Shown one piece after another: positions 54,652 to 63,804 of a stretch of DNA of 64,000 nt. Position numbers and translations under genes: made by a program. Positions within the stretch are counted from its first letter, which is position 1; each line of letters begins with the position of its first letter. The notes beneath the pieces are model-generated. The model had not been told where the DNA came from, did not search any database, and saw only the letters and a program-made list of their open reading frames with translations. The DNA comes from Kordiimonas sp. SCSIO 12603 (GTDB lineage: Bacteria > Pseudomonadota > Alphaproteobacteria > Sphingomonadales > Kordiimonadaceae), in contig NZ_CP073748.1 in the NCBI RefSeq assembly GCF_024398035.1, forward strand, positions 177,501-241,500. The letters run 5' to 3'.

Positions 54652-57051
54652 TTAACCACGCAAAGTTGCGCTTACAGCTTTTTCCGCCGCAGCTACCACT
54701 TTCGCAGAGATCGCCTCGATATCTTTATCAGAGAAAGTCTCATTCTTCGGCTCTAGCAGTGTAGAGATCGCGATAGACTTCTGCCCTTCCGGAACGCCCT
54801 TGCCTTCATATACATCAAAAACATTCACTTTCTTGATGAATGCTTTATCTGCACCTTGGATAGCACGAACCAAGTTCGCCACCTGAACATCCGCATCCAC
54901 AAGGAATGCAAAATCACGCTCTACAGACTGAAGATTTGAAACTTCTAGCGCACCTTTAGCTACAGATTTACCGCGTTTTGCTGGAATCTTATCAAGGAAC
55001 ACCTCAAAACCAACAACCGGGCCATCCACATCCAGTGACTTAAGCACTTTCGGATGCAATTCACCAAAGCTTGCCAGAATATTCTTTGGGCCAAGGCGAA
55101 GAGTACCTGAGCGACCAGGGTGATAATAGCTCGGTGCTTCAGTAAACACCTGAAGGTTCGCCGTTGGTGCACCAGCTGCATCAAGAGCTGCAATCGCATC
55201 ACGCTTTGCATCAAACACAGAAACCGCTTCTGAAGCCTGAGCCCAATGACGTTCAGTTGAAACGCCAGTGCGAATACCTGTTGCAACAAACAACTGGCCT
55301 TTCTCGGTATCATCAGCGAATACCTGACCAACTTCAAAGAGAGCAACGCTTGATGCACCGCGTGCCTTGTTGCGCTGTGCTGCCTGCATCAGGTTAGCCA
55401 ACATGCTTGGACGCATGCAGTTCAACTCTGATGAAATCGGATTATCTACCATCAGACAGTCCTGTCCGCCACCAAACAGTTCAGCATGATCACGGTACAT
55501 GAAAGACCATGTTACCGCTTCGTGCATACCAGCAGACGCAAGCTTGCGCTTCACGGCGCGTGCACGTTTCTGACGCGGGCTTAGCGTTGAACCAGCTTTA
55601 TGGTCTGTTGCTGGTAGCTGAACACTCGGAATAAAGTCATATCCGTGGATACGGAGTACTTCCTCAACGATATCAGGCTCGCCCACCACATCACAGCGCC
55701 AGCTTGGTACTGTGATTGTGTATGGATCATTGCCTTCAATACCAAAACCAAGTGTTTCCAGAATCTGCACACTGTCTTCTTTTGGAAGATCAAGACCGCC
55801 CAAAGTTTTCACACGCTCTGAACGGAACGGTACCTTGCGATCCCATACTGGTGTGTCGCCAGCTGAGAACACATGACTTGGTTCGCCGCCACAAAGATCC
55901 ATGATCATCTTGGATGCGATCTCAACCGCATCTGCCACAAACAGTGGGTCTACACCACGTTCAAAACGGTAACGGGCATCTGTATTAATACCGTGGTCAC
56001 GGCCAGTGAAAGCGGTACGCACTGTATCAAACAGGGCTACCTCAAGAACAACATCTGTCGTCTCTTCTGTACACCCGCTTTCTTCCCCACCAATAATACC
56101 GCCGAAACCAAGAACAGCCGCATCATCTGCAATCACTGTTTCAGAACCGTTTGCTGTATATTCCTTATCATCAAGCGCTAGGAAGCTTTCGCCTTCATTT
56201 GCTAGACGCGCTTTCAAATTACCCTGAAGTTTCGCAGCATCATAAACATGCAGTGGGCGACCAAACTCGTATGAGATATAGTTAGTGATATCCACAAGCG
56301 CGGAGATTGGGCGCAAACCAATTGCCTTAAGGCGGTCCTGCATCCACTGTGGGCTTGGACCATTTTTCACGCCAGTGAATTTACGGCCAGCAAAATAAGT
56401 ACACGCATCTTTTGCTTCTTCTGGCAGATCAATAGAAACGGTTACATCACTATCGTATGCGCCAGCAATCTTCTCAACAGCCAGTGGCTTCAGTGTGCCT
56501 AAGCCAGCGGCTGCGAGATCACGGGCAATACCGTAAACACCCAAACAATCCTGACGGTTAGGAGTGATTTCGATATCAATCACCGGATCATCAAGACCAG
56601 CCCATTCAACATAGCTTGCACCAACAGGTGCATCAGCTGGCAAATCAAGGATACCATCATGATCTTCACCAAGCTCAAGCTCAGCGGCAGAACACATCAT
56701 ACCGTTTGATTCAACGCCCCGTACCTTACGGAGCGCCAGTGTTACATCAAGGCCCGGCACATAATCACCTGGGCGGCCAAGAACCACTTTCATATCTTTG
56801 CGAGCATTCGGCGCACCACAAACAACAGTGATGGTTTCAGAACCTGTGTTTACAGTACACACTTTCAGCTTGTCTGCATCAGGGTGTTTAACAGCATCCA
56901 CAACTTCAGCAACTGTGAAGCTGCCAAGTTTTTCAGCTGGGTTTGTTACCGTATCAACCTCAAGGCCAATCGCATTTAACTTTGCAAGAATCTCATCAAG
57001 GCTCGCATCTGTATCAAGATGGTCTTTGAGCCAGTTCAGTGTAAATTTCAT
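54652..57051 (-). CDS. pheT: Phenylalanine-tRNA ligase beta subunit
   Basis: PheT and PheS form the alpha2beta2 enzyme that charges tRNA-Phe. The 799-residue product has the N-terminal tRNA-binding (EMAP-like) domain, [16 protein letters not shown] to GDYVPG, then the B3/B4 editing domain ([22 protein letters not shown]), the B5 domain, and a C-terminal anticodon-binding domain ([16 protein letters not shown]). All parts are present. Its start overlaps the pheS stop by 4 bases. Confidence 0.96.
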   Translation of the reverse strand: MKFTLNWLKDHLDTDASLDEILAKLNAIGLEVDTVTNPAEKLGSFTVAEVVDAVKHPDADKLKVCTVNTGSETITVVCGAPNARKDMKVVLGRPGDYVPGLDVTLALRKVRGVESNGMMCSAAELELGEDHDGILDLPADAPVGASYVEWAGLDDPVIDIEITPNRQDCLGVYGIARDLAAAGLGTLKPLAVEKIAGAYDSDVTVSIDLPEEAKDACTYFAGRKFTGVKNGPSPQWMQDRLKAIGLRPISALVDITNYISYEFGRPLHVYDAAKLQGNLKARLANEGESFLALDDKEYTANGSETVIADDAAVLGFGGIIGGEESGCTEETTDVVLEVALFDTVRTAFTGRDHGINTDARYRFERGVDPLFVADAVEIASKMIMDLCGGEPSHVFSAGDTPVWDRKVPFRSERVKTLGGLDLPKEDSVQILETLGFGIEGNDPYTITVPSWRCDVVGEPDIVEEVLRIHGYDFIPSVQLPATDHKAGSTLSPRQKRARAVKRKLASAGMHEAVTWSFMYRDHAELFGGGQDCLMVDNPISSELNCMRPSMLANLMQAAQRNKARGASSVALFEVGQVFADDTEKGQLFVATGIRTGVSTERHWAQASEAVSVFDAKRDAIAALDAAGAPTANLQVFTEAPSYYHPGRSGTLRLGPKNILASFGELHPKVLKSLDVDGPVVGFEVFLDKIPAKRGKSVAKGALEVSNLQSVERDFAFLVDADVQVANLVRAIQGADKAFIKKVNVFDVYEGKGVPEGQKSIAISTLLEPKNETFSDKDIEAISAKVVAAAEKAVSATLRG

Positions 57052-58127
57052 CGGCTCATCCCTCCGGCAATAGTAGGTAGATCAAGCGCTTGGAAACCGT
57101 AATGCTTCAACCAGCGCAGGTCAGCATCAAAGAAGGCACGTAGATCGTTCATGCCGTATTTGAGCATTGCAAGGCGGTCAATACCGCAGCCGAAAGCGAA
57201 ACCTTGGTAAACATTTGGATCGAGGCCACATGCCTCAAGAACCTTCGTGTTCACCATGCCTGACCCCAGAATTTCAAGCCAGTCGTTACCGTCACCAATT
57301 TTCACAGTGCCGCCATCAAAGCTGCACTGTACATCCACTTCCATAGAAGGCTCGGTGAACGGGAAATAACTTGGACGCAAACGCAGTGTTACTGCATCAA
57401 CTTCAAAGAAGGCTTTAAGGAAGGCTTCTAATGTGCCTTTCAAGTGCCCAAGATGCGTATCTTTATCAATCACAAGACCTTCCACCTGGTGGAACATCGG
57501 TGTGTGTGTTGCATCAGAATCGCTGCGGTAAGTGCGGCCCGGTGCAATAATTCGGATCGGAGGCTCTTTTGACATCATCGTACGAACCTGCACAGGGCTT
57601 GTATGCGTACGTAGTACTTTACGGTTACCTTCAGCATCCGGCTTTAGGTAAAATGTATCGTGGTCCTGACGTGCAGGGTGCTCTTCAGGAATATTCAGTG
57701 CCGTAAAGTTATTGAAATCAGTTTCAATATCCGGGCCTTCAGCCACATCGAAACCAAGGCCTGCAAAAATCTCTGCAATCTCATCCATAACCTGGCTGAT
57801 TGGGTGAACGGAACCAGCTGCATGTTCCTGCACCGGCAGCGTTACATCAACGCGCTCAGATGCAAGGCGGGCTTCCAGTTCAACTTCCTCAAGCACTTCC
57901 TTGCGAGCTGCCAGAATATCAGCAACCTCTGTCTTCAGGCCGTTTAACGCAGGGCCCATCACCTTACGTTCATCAGGAGACATGCCACCAAGGCCTTTCA
58001 TCAAGCCTGATACACTGCCTTTTTTACCAAGTGTCGCAACACGAATTTCTTCAAGGACTGCCATGCTTTCAGCGCCCGAAACCTGTGCTGTAATTTCTTC
58101 CCTAAGGGATGAGATCTGTTCCTGCAT
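57048..58127 (-). CDS. pheS: Phenylalanine-tRNA ligase alpha subunit
   Basis: The 359-residue product has an N-terminal coiled coil (1-90). The class II catalytic core shows motif 2 with [13 protein letters not shown], motif 3 in [22 protein letters not shown], and [10 protein letters not shown]. It makes phenylalanyl-adenylate and charges tRNA-Phe with PheT. It follows rplT by about 137 bases that hold a terminator-like hairpin. Confidence 0.96.
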   Translation of the reverse strand: MQEQISSLREEITAQVSGAESMAVLEEIRVATLGKKGSVSGLMKGLGGMSPDERKVMGPALNGLKTEVADILAARKEVLEEVELEARLASERVDVTLPVQEHAAGSVHPISQVMDEIAEIFAGLGFDVAEGPDIETDFNNFTALNIPEEHPARQDHDTFYLKPDAEGNRKVLRTHTSPVQVRTMMSKEPPIRIIAPGRTYRSDSDATHTPMFHQVEGLVIDKDTHLGHLKGTLEAFLKAFFEVDAVTLRLRPSYFPFTEPSMEVDVQCSFDGGTVKIGDGNDWLEILGSGMVNTKVLEACGLDPNVYQGFAFGCGIDRLAMLKYGMNDLRAFFDADLRWLKHYGFQALDLPTIAGGMSR

Positions 58128-58195
58128 TTTTCTTCCAGTTACAAAACCACAAGTGTTTCAAATGAATAATACGAAGTTTCTATGAAACAAAAAAT

Positions 58196-58228
58196 AAAGG
58201 GGATCCGGCCACAGGCCAGACCCCCTTT
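58196..58228 (-). terminator. Hairpin between rplT and pheS
   Basis: Outer arms AAAGGGG and CCCCTTT enclose an inner GGCC-ACA-GGCC hairpin. On the minus strand the stem is followed by TTTATTTTTT. It lies 37 bases past the rplT stop and could end the ribosomal-protein transcript or act as an attenuator before pheST. Confidence 0.7.
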
Positions 58229-58264
58229 TCATAAATTTGGTCGCGATAAATCTACGAGCCAGCT

Positions 58265-58624
58265 TTATTTCGCAAGGGCGGCCTTAGCCTGTTCCACAAG
58301 CGCTTCAAAAGCAGTAGCTTCGTTGATTGCAAGGTCGCTCAGTACTTTACGGTCAAGCTCGATACCAGCGAGCTTAAGACCGTGCATGAACTGGCCGTAT
58401 GGCAGACCGAACTGACGCGAACCAGCGTTGATACGCTGAATCCAAAGAGCGCGGAAATTGCGCTTCTTAGCTCTGCGGTCGCGGTATGCGTACTGACCGG
58501 CTTTCTCAACAGCCTGGCGAGCAACTTTGATAGTATTCTTGCGACGGCCCCGGTAGCCTTTAGCTTCCTCAAGAACCTTCTTGTGACGAGCGTGCGATGT
58601 TACACCGCGTTTAACACGTGCCAT
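58265..58624 (-). CDS. rplT: Ribosomal protein bL20
   Basis: The 119-residue product is L20: [29 protein letters not shown], then a long helical domain with [23 protein letters not shown]. It binds 23S rRNA in 50S assembly and in many bacteria represses its own operon. It follows rpmI by 35 bases. Confidence 0.97.
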   Translation of the reverse strand: MARVKRGVTSHARHKKVLEEAKGYRGRRKNTIKVARQAVEKAGQYAYRDRRAKKRNFRALWIQRINAGSRQFGLPYGQFMHGLKLAGIELDRKVLSDLAINEATAFEALVEQAKAALAK

Positions 58625-58659
58625 GGTATTTCTCCTTAACCTTCAGATTCGTGAGTGGC

Positions 58660-58857
58660 TTAGCCGTAAGGCATGAACTTCTTAACGATTTGCGCATCGC
58701 AATCTTTAAGAATAGTTGTGCCACGTTGGTTACGGATTTGCTTATTGGTGCGCTTGATCATACCGTGCTGTTTGCCGGCCTGAGCAGAGCGTACTTTACC
58801 AGAAGCAGTGAGCTTGAAGCGCTTTTTAACGCTCGCTTTTGTCTTCATCTTGGGCAT
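58660..58857 (-). CDS. rpmI: Ribosomal protein bL35
   Basis: The 65-residue basic product, [20 protein letters not shown], is L35 of the large subunit. It is the first gene of rpmI-rplT; infC, which often precedes these genes, is absent here. TGAGGACAG precedes the ATG. Confidence 0.95.
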   Translation of the reverse strand: MPKMKTKASVKKRFKLTASGKVRSAQAGKQHGMIKRTNKQIRNQRGTTILKDCDAQIVKKFMPYG

Positions 58858-58904
58858 TTTCTGTCCTCACATACGTAAAGATAGTAAACAAGAACCCCCG
58901 CGGC

Positions 58905-58942
58905 AGCCCATTAAACAGCCGGACGGTTCGGTGAAGTGGGCT
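58905..58942 (-). ncRNA. Candidate leader structure before rpmI
   Basis: In the minus-strand RNA AGCCCA and UGGGCU can pair (58905-58910 with 58937-58942), with an inner CCG/CGG stem. It lies 47-85 bases before the rpmI start, in a G+C-rich patch of the otherwise A+T-rich 5' region. L20 or L35 autoregulation is the obvious idea; no known leader family was recognised. Confidence 0.3.
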
Positions 58943-59062
58943 TCATACAGCAAGTGATTACGCATTGCAAGATGATTCAGACACCGCAGTTTTCAGCGGT
59001 TTTGAAGCCTTGAAATACATCAGAAAACTGCCAACATAAACAACAAGTGAGGGGAGGATATT

Positions 59063-59461
59063 ATGGTGGGTTATTCAGGTACACCACTTATAAAAAAGCT
59101 GGGAATCAAAGAAGGTTTTCGCCTCAGGTTCGTGGGCGCCCCAGAAAACTATTCGGAACTTCTCGGGCCACTTCCTCTAGGAGTAGAGGAAAATACCCCG
59201 GAAAACTGCCATTTCATCCACGGTTTCTATAAAGAACGAACTGATCTTGAGACCGATCTTCCCCATCTCATGAATCAGATAAACCGCAATGGTATGATCT
59301 GGGTTTCCTGGCCAAAGAAGGCCTCAAAAGTACCAACAACCATCACCGAAGATACAATTCGTGAAATTGCGCTGCCGCTTGGTCTTGTTGATGTAAAAGT
59401 ATGCGCGGTCAATGAAATATGGTCGGGCCTCAAACTGATGATTCGTAAGGAACTAAGATAA
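59063..59461 (+). CDS. DUF3052 family protein
   Basis: The 132-residue product matches the DUF3052 pattern: SGTPLIKKLGIKEGFRLRFVGAP, a middle with IHGFYKERTDLETDLPHL, and MIWVSWPKKASKVPTTITEDTIRE with the conserved WVSWPKK. The function of the family is not known. It is preceded by GAGGGGAGGA and shares a TAATG junction with the GNAT gene. Confidence 0.85.
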   Translation: MVGYSGTPLIKKLGIKEGFRLRFVGAPENYSELLGPLPLGVEENTPENCHFIHGFYKERTDLETDLPHLMNQINRNGMIWVSWPKKASKVPTTITEDTIREIALPLGLVDVKVCAVNEIWSGLKLMIRKELR

Positions 59462-59922
59462 TGAGCATTACACTTAGACCTGCTATCAGTAGTGAACTTG
59501 ATGCACTGCATGATCTCTGCATGCGTTCAAAAGCTTATTGGGGATATGATGAAGCCTTTATGAAGGCCTGCACCGAAGAACTTCACATCAACAAAAGCGA
59601 TCTGGAAAATCATCATGTGGTGGTAGCTGAAGAAGGCTCGCAAATCCTCGGTGTTACCCAACTGGAAATCACTGATGAAAATGCAGAACTGGATAAACTG
59701 TTCATTTGTCCAGATGCAATTGGCAGAGGGGTTGGCAAACAGCTATTCAACTGGGTGAAAGAAACATCTCATGCTGCAGGCGTCAGGAAAATCACTATCC
59801 ATGCAGATCCGTATGCTGAAGATTTCTATAATTATATGGGGGCAAAAACTACCCGAACAGTGCCATCAGGCAGCATTGAAGGGCGTGTTTTGCCCTTCAT
59901 GGAATATGTGATTGAGGGCTAA
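59461..59922 (+). CDS. GNAT family N-acetyltransferase
   Basis: The 153-residue product has the GNAT fold: ITLRPAISSELDALHDLC, the strand AELDKLFICPDAIGRGVGKQLFNW with the acetyl-CoA motif (R/Q)xxGxG/A in the form GRGVGK, and ITIHADPYAEDFYNYMGAKT. It transfers an acetyl group; the acceptor is unknown. It shares a TAATG with DUF3052. Its stop overlaps that of the cupin gene by 4 bases. Confidence 0.88.
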   Translation: MSITLRPAISSELDALHDLCMRSKAYWGYDEAFMKACTEELHINKSDLENHHVVVAEEGSQILGVTQLEITDENAELDKLFICPDAIGRGVGKQLFNWVKETSHAAGVRKITIHADPYAEDFYNYMGAKTTRTVPSGSIEGRVLPFMEYVIEG

Positions 59923-60590
59923 GGGCGCACTACATAGTTAAGGTGGCCAGTTTTCACCCAAATCTTCGCACCGTCTTCGCCCGCTTTTAATTTGGCAACA
60001 TAACCAACAGGCACCCGGAACCAGCTGCGCTCTGTAAAAGTTTCGCCTTCTTCATGAAAACTGCCAGCAAGTACAAGGAATTCAGCACCGCCTTCTGCCA
60101 CGATTTCAGTTTCCACGCCCGGAGAAAGTGTTTCAAGGCGGACGAACTCACGCTCATCTTCAAAGAGTGGCGTTACTTTCACGCCTGGGCGATTTGCTTC
60201 TGAAACAGCGCCCATTTTATGCATGTCCGTGCGTACAAAAGTACGGTCATCCATATCATACTGCCATAGCTTCACGAAGATGGTGCAACCTTCATCAGAG
60301 CGGGGGGTATGGCTTGAGGTTGGCGGGTTACGCACATATGAACCAGCAGGATAATCACCGTGCTCATCCTGAAATACTCCATCAAGCACAATGAATTCTT
60401 CACCGCCCGTATGTGTATGAGCGGAAAAATGGCTTTCCGGTGCATACCGAACAATCGTTGTAGCTCGCGCCATTTCATCACCTAGACGATCAAGGAGTTT
60501 CCGTTCAACTCCTGCCATCGGAGATGCTTGCCACTCATTCTCTACATCATGCACGGAAACACGCTTTGAGAAATCTGTATGTTTATCCAT
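59919..60590 (-). CDS. ChrR-like double-cupin protein
   Basis: The 223-residue product has two cupin domains. The first has the metal motif SHFSAHTHTGGEEFIVLDGVFQDEHGDYPAGSYVRNPP with His, His and Glu; the second is less complete, with ETEIVAEGGAEFLVLAGSF. It resembles ChrR-type anti-sigma or acetylacetone-cleaving cupins, but no sigma factor gene is next to it. GGAG precedes the ATG at 60590. It follows the GST by 50 bases on the same strand, so both may be controlled by the divergent TetR. Confidence 0.8.
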   Translation of the reverse strand: MDKHTDFSKRVSVHDVENEWQASPMAGVERKLLDRLGDEMARATTIVRYAPESHFSAHTHTGGEEFIVLDGVFQDEHGDYPAGSYVRNPPTSSHTPRSDEGCTIFVKLWQYDMDDRTFVRTDMHKMGAVSEANRPGVKVTPLFEDEREFVRLETLSPGVETEIVAEGGAEFLVLAGSFHEEGETFTERSWFRVPVGYVAKLKAGEDGAKIWVKTGHLNYVVRP

Positions 60591-60640
60591 CACTCTTCTC
60601 CTGTAGCGGCGCCCGCATGCCAGCAGACGCCAGAAAATTT

Positions 60641-61267
60641 TTAAACCGCATGCGTCATAGATGGACGCGCGGAAACGCGTTCACGCCAAGCCTTTACATT
60701 CGCACAATCTTCGGGGATTTCAATTTTCGCAAAATCAGCAAACGCAAAGCCAGCTACCGCGGTGATATCGGCAACCGTGAAATGATCTGCCGCCAAATAA
60801 TCACGCTCTTCAAGGATTTCATTCATCCAGCGCATGGTCTTCAGCGCTACACCGTGGCGGAAATTACCCCAATCAGCATTCTGGTAGGTTTCGATATCCG
60901 GGCCAAGACCATCCGTCGCGTGGTGGAAATACGCGCCAACTGCCTCAAGAAGGCCATCTTCGATCTTACGCTGGATCATATGGATTCTGCCACGTTCAGC
61001 GGCCGTTTTCCCTGTAAGATCCTGATCACCAGTTACATGATCAACATAATCTGTAATCGCTGCCGATTCAGAAAGAATGGTACCATCGTCAAGTTCCAGT
61101 ACCGGCACCACACCTGATGGGTTTTTTGCCAGAAATTCAGGTGTACGGTGTTCACCCGCCATCACATCTACATGGATAAATTCCACATTATCAATCAGAC
61201 CTTTTTCCGCGAGAGCCAAACGGACACGTGCTGGGTTTGGGAAACCCTTATATTCATAAACCTTCAT
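60641..61267 (-). CDS. Glutathione S-transferase
   Basis: The 208-residue product has the thioredoxin-like N-terminal domain (KGFPNPARVRLALAEKGL, ending NPSGVVPVLELDDGTILSESAAITDYV with the glutathione-binding Ser) and a helical C-terminal domain with VADITAVAGFAFADFAKIEIP. It is cytosolic and likely detoxifies electrophiles. It faces a TetR gene across a region with two matching palindromes, so it is probably the main target of that regulator. Confidence 0.9.
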   Translation of the reverse strand: MKVYEYKGFPNPARVRLALAEKGLIDNVEFIHVDVMAGEHRTPEFLAKNPSGVVPVLELDDGTILSESAAITDYVDHVTGDQDLTGKTAAERGRIHMIQRKIEDGLLEAVGAYFHHATDGLGPDIETYQNADWGNFRHGVALKTMRWMNEILEERDYLAADHFTVADITAVAGFAFADFAKIEIPEDCANVKAWRERVSARPSMTHAV

Positions 61268-61291
61268 TGAAATCTCCTCTTTTTTACCTAC

Positions 61292-61313
61292 TTACCTATC
61301 AGTAGATAGATAA
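61292..61313. promoter_or_regulatory. Candidate TetR operator 1
   Basis: CTATC (61296-61300) and GATAG (61305-61309) are arms around AGTA, extended by TTA and TAA at the edges. A second copy lies at 61351-61370, so it is probably the operator of the TetR gene, placed about 30 bases from the GST start. Confidence 0.6.
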
Positions 61314-61350
61314 TGAAAATAACATGGGTATGTTGTTGGCACTTGTCAAC

Positions 61351-61370
61351 AGCCTATCTTCTGATAGATA
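61351..61370. promoter_or_regulatory. Candidate TetR operator 2
   Basis: CTATC (61354-61358) and GATAG (61363-61367) flank TTCT, with CCTATC and GATAGATA matching operator 1. It lies 10 bases before the TetR start, 58 bases (centre to centre) from operator 1, and would block the regulator's own promoter or translation start region. Confidence 0.55.
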
Positions 61371-61378
61371 GTAAAAAG

Positions 61379-61951
61379 ATGACCAAAACATATTCGCCAA
61401 AAGCACAAGAAATATTGGATGCCGCGGAAAGACACATGCGTTCCGGCGGTTTTGACGCCGTCAGTTTCCGAGATTTAGCCACTGAAGTTGGTGTGAAAAG
61501 CGCCAGCGTGCATTATCATTTTCCGCAAAAAGCAGACTTAGGAGAGGCTGTTGTCAGCCGGTATACCGAGAAAATTCTCGAATCACTCGGCGAGCCTGAA
61601 GCAACATCCATTTATGAAGTAAGACAGCGCCTTGACCGCCTTATTGGTATATACAGAACCGCCCTATACGGCGATGATAAGGTATGCCTTTGTTGTATGC
61701 TGGGTTCAGAAGCAAGTTACCTGCCCGAACCTGTTGCTGCTAAAGTTCTTTCATTCTTCATGCAGGTGAAGGGCTGGACAGAAACAGCCATTTCCTCTGG
61801 CGCACCATCAGTGGATGCAAGTGCTATTGCTTCTTTTATGATCAGCAGCCTTCAAGGCGCTATGACCCAAGCTGTTGCCACATCAGATAAAAGTCATTTT
61901 GAAATAGCTGAACAAACCCTGAAGTTATGGGTTTCAAATACCCTGAAATAG
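61379..61951 (+). CDS. TetR family regulator of the divergent GST
   Basis: The 190-residue product has the TetR DNA-binding domain: AAERHMRSGGFDAVSFRDLATEVGVKSASVHYHFPQKADL. It then has a short ligand domain with CLCCMLGSEASYLP. It probably represses itself and the GST/cupin pair from the two palindromes in the 111-base gap. The frame is open 22 residues upstream, but the palindromes and family length favour the ATG at 61379; the Shine-Dalgarno is weak (AAAAAG). Confidence 0.87.
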   Translation: MTKTYSPKAQEILDAAERHMRSGGFDAVSFRDLATEVGVKSASVHYHFPQKADLGEAVVSRYTEKILESLGEPEATSIYEVRQRLDRLIGIYRTALYGDDKVCLCCMLGSEASYLPEPVAAKVLSFFMQVKGWTETAISSGAPSVDASAIASFMISSLQGAMTQAVATSDKSHFEIAEQTLKLWVSNTLK

Positions 61952-61971
61952 GATCGCCCCGTGGGGCGATC
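61952..61971. terminator. Perfect hairpin between convergent genes
   Basis: Nine-base arms GATCGCCCC and GGGGCGATC enclose a two-base GT, between the TetR stop and the hydrolase stop. It is very stable but has no T-run on either side, so it is a likely but not standard terminator. Confidence 0.5.
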
Positions 61972-61976
61972 AGCAC

Positions 61977-63695
61977 CTATAGAGCTTTAAGTTTCTCCAA
62001 CACCTCTGAATTTTTAGGGTAAAAATGCAGAGCAATCCTGTAGAAATCTTTCGCTATAGTCTGTTGATTATTCTCAGCCGCATACGCCGCTTCCTGTAAA
62101 AGATTACGCACAGTTAGAAGGCTACTTTCAGGCACTTCCTGTTTCCAGGCTTTATAAGCCGCTAGAGCGACATCAAATTGCCCTTCATAAATAAGGTCAT
62201 ATGGCAACTTATAACCGGGTGTTAATTTTCTGAGAGCATAGGCCTTCGAATTCATGCCTTTACGGCCCATAGTTAAGTACCATGATTGATCAGAAGGATT
62301 CTTTTCGATGGTAATTTCACTTCCATTGAATTCATCCATCTTGAACCTGCCTTCTCCGATATGAATAAGCTTTCGAGGGGCTCTGCGTTTGATTGAATTA
62401 TCAAGCCACAAAGCACCATCCCGCTCTTCAATTGTCACTACTTCATGAAACGGAGACCAATACCCCGTGTTCAAATTCCGGTAATGCCCAACAATACGGG
62501 ACCGCACTTCTTCAGGTATATCCGTCTCACTTACCTGAATCTCTCGCTTCCACCCCAGTGTTTTAATAGTTGTTGCGATCACTTCATTAATGGCAGGCAC
62601 CCGCACACGGTGAACCCCATTTCCAAAAGCAATAATAGCTTTTCCGCCTTCCATACTGCCCATTACAGCACCGCCAATACCGGTGTTATAGCCAAGGTGC
62701 GAAAACCAATCGAGATTACCTTGCGCTTCATACCTCGCCCAACCCAGGCCCCAGCCCCCAGCTTTCTTAAATGTCTGAATCGATGTAACAGTCTTCGCCA
62801 CCCAAGGAGAAATCACCTTTGAAGGCTTGTTGGCAAGTGCTTTCTGCATATCCAAAACCAGCTTCGCCATATCTGCAGCGCTACTCCAAACACCACCTGC
62901 TGCCTGTTGTGGGTTAATAAGAACTCCACCGTCACCAAAATGGCTTCTGTCAAACGCATGAGCTTTAGCCACATTCTTCGGGAATTCCTTATGCCCGACC
63001 TGATGCATGGTCGTATTTCGCATACCAAGTGGATCAAACAACATTTCTCTTGCCAATTCTGGGAGTGTTTTTCCTGTCACATCCTCTATTGCTACCTGTG
63101 CTACAACAAACCCGCCGCCACTATATTTAAACCGCTGCCTGGGCTCCCACATAATAGTAATAGGCTCCTTGTAGCGGGCCAGCTTCTCACCATTCAGGCT
63201 TTCAATCAGAGTGGGAATATCGTCACCCGGATAATAATCAGCAAACCCGCTTTGAGATGTTCCTGCCGTGTGCGTTAGTAGGTGGCGCAGTGTAATAGGC
63301 TGGTATTTATTGAAGTCGCTTTCAGGCAAAGACCAACGCTTCAGATATTCTGAAACAGGTTTATCCAAATCCAGCACACCTTGTTCCACCAGCAACACAG
63401 CAATAAGGCCTGTAATAGCCTTGGAAACGGAAGCCGTTGAAAAAGCAGTATCAGGATCAACCAACTGGCCTGTTCCGTAGTCTTTTTCTCCAGCACCGAT
63501 GAGATGAACAAGTTCATAGTTATCAATGACAGCGACCGACAGGCCAGTAAGTTGGTGCTTTTCAAGGAGCTGGTCGTATTGGATTGTCTCCTTCAGGCGG
63601 ATATCAACCCTGTCTTCAGCGCATGTGATAGCACTCACCGCAAAAATGGTAGCCACACCGATAATGCTGTTTTTGATAATTGTTGGTATTTCCAT
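61977..63695 (-). CDS. Serine hydrolase, class C beta-lactamase/penicillin-binding-protein-like
   Basis: The 572-residue product has a signal peptide (residues 1-26). The beta-lactamase class C domain has Ser89-x-x-Lys92 in STASVSK, the Tyr of the FKYSGGGF motif as YSG, and HLGYNTG as the third motif. A C-terminal extension of about 170 residues has a beta-rich part and a helical repeat-like tail (YDLIYEGQFDVALAAYKAW, then AKDFYRIALHFYPKNSEVLE) resembling a tetratricopeptide. The substrate is unknown; similar proteins are esterases or peptidases. Confidence 0.87.
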   Translation of the reverse strand: MEIPTIIKNSIIGVATIFAVSAITCAEDRVDIRLKETIQYDQLLEKHQLTGLSVAVIDNYELVHLIGAGEKDYGTGQLVDPDTAFSTASVSKAITGLIAVLLVEQGVLDLDKPVSEYLKRWSLPESDFNKYQPITLRHLLTHTAGTSQSGFADYYPGDDIPTLIESLNGEKLARYKEPITIMWEPRQRFKYSGGGFVVAQVAIEDVTGKTLPELAREMLFDPLGMRNTTMHQVGHKEFPKNVAKAHAFDRSHFGDGGVLINPQQAAGGVWSSAADMAKLVLDMQKALANKPSKVISPWVAKTVTSIQTFKKAGGWGLGWARYEAQGNLDWFSHLGYNTGIGGAVMGSMEGGKAIIAFGNGVHRVRVPAINEVIATTIKTLGWKREIQVSETDIPEEVRSRIVGHYRNLNTGYWSPFHEVVTIEERDGALWLDNSIKRRAPRKLIHIGEGRFKMDEFNGSEITIEKNPSDQSWYLTMGRKGMNSKAYALRKLTPGYKLPYDLIYEGQFDVALAAYKAWKQEVPESSLLTVRNLLQEAAYAAENNQQTIAKDFYRIALHFYPKNSEVLEKLKAL

Positions 63696-63804
63696 AGTTA
63701 TTTACTCGCTGCATAGTCAAAACTATAAATAGGGTAATAACTTTTCGGCAGGTTTCTGCCTGAGTTCGGTAAACGGTATAGTCTTTCCCATAAACGGTAC
63801 ATGG

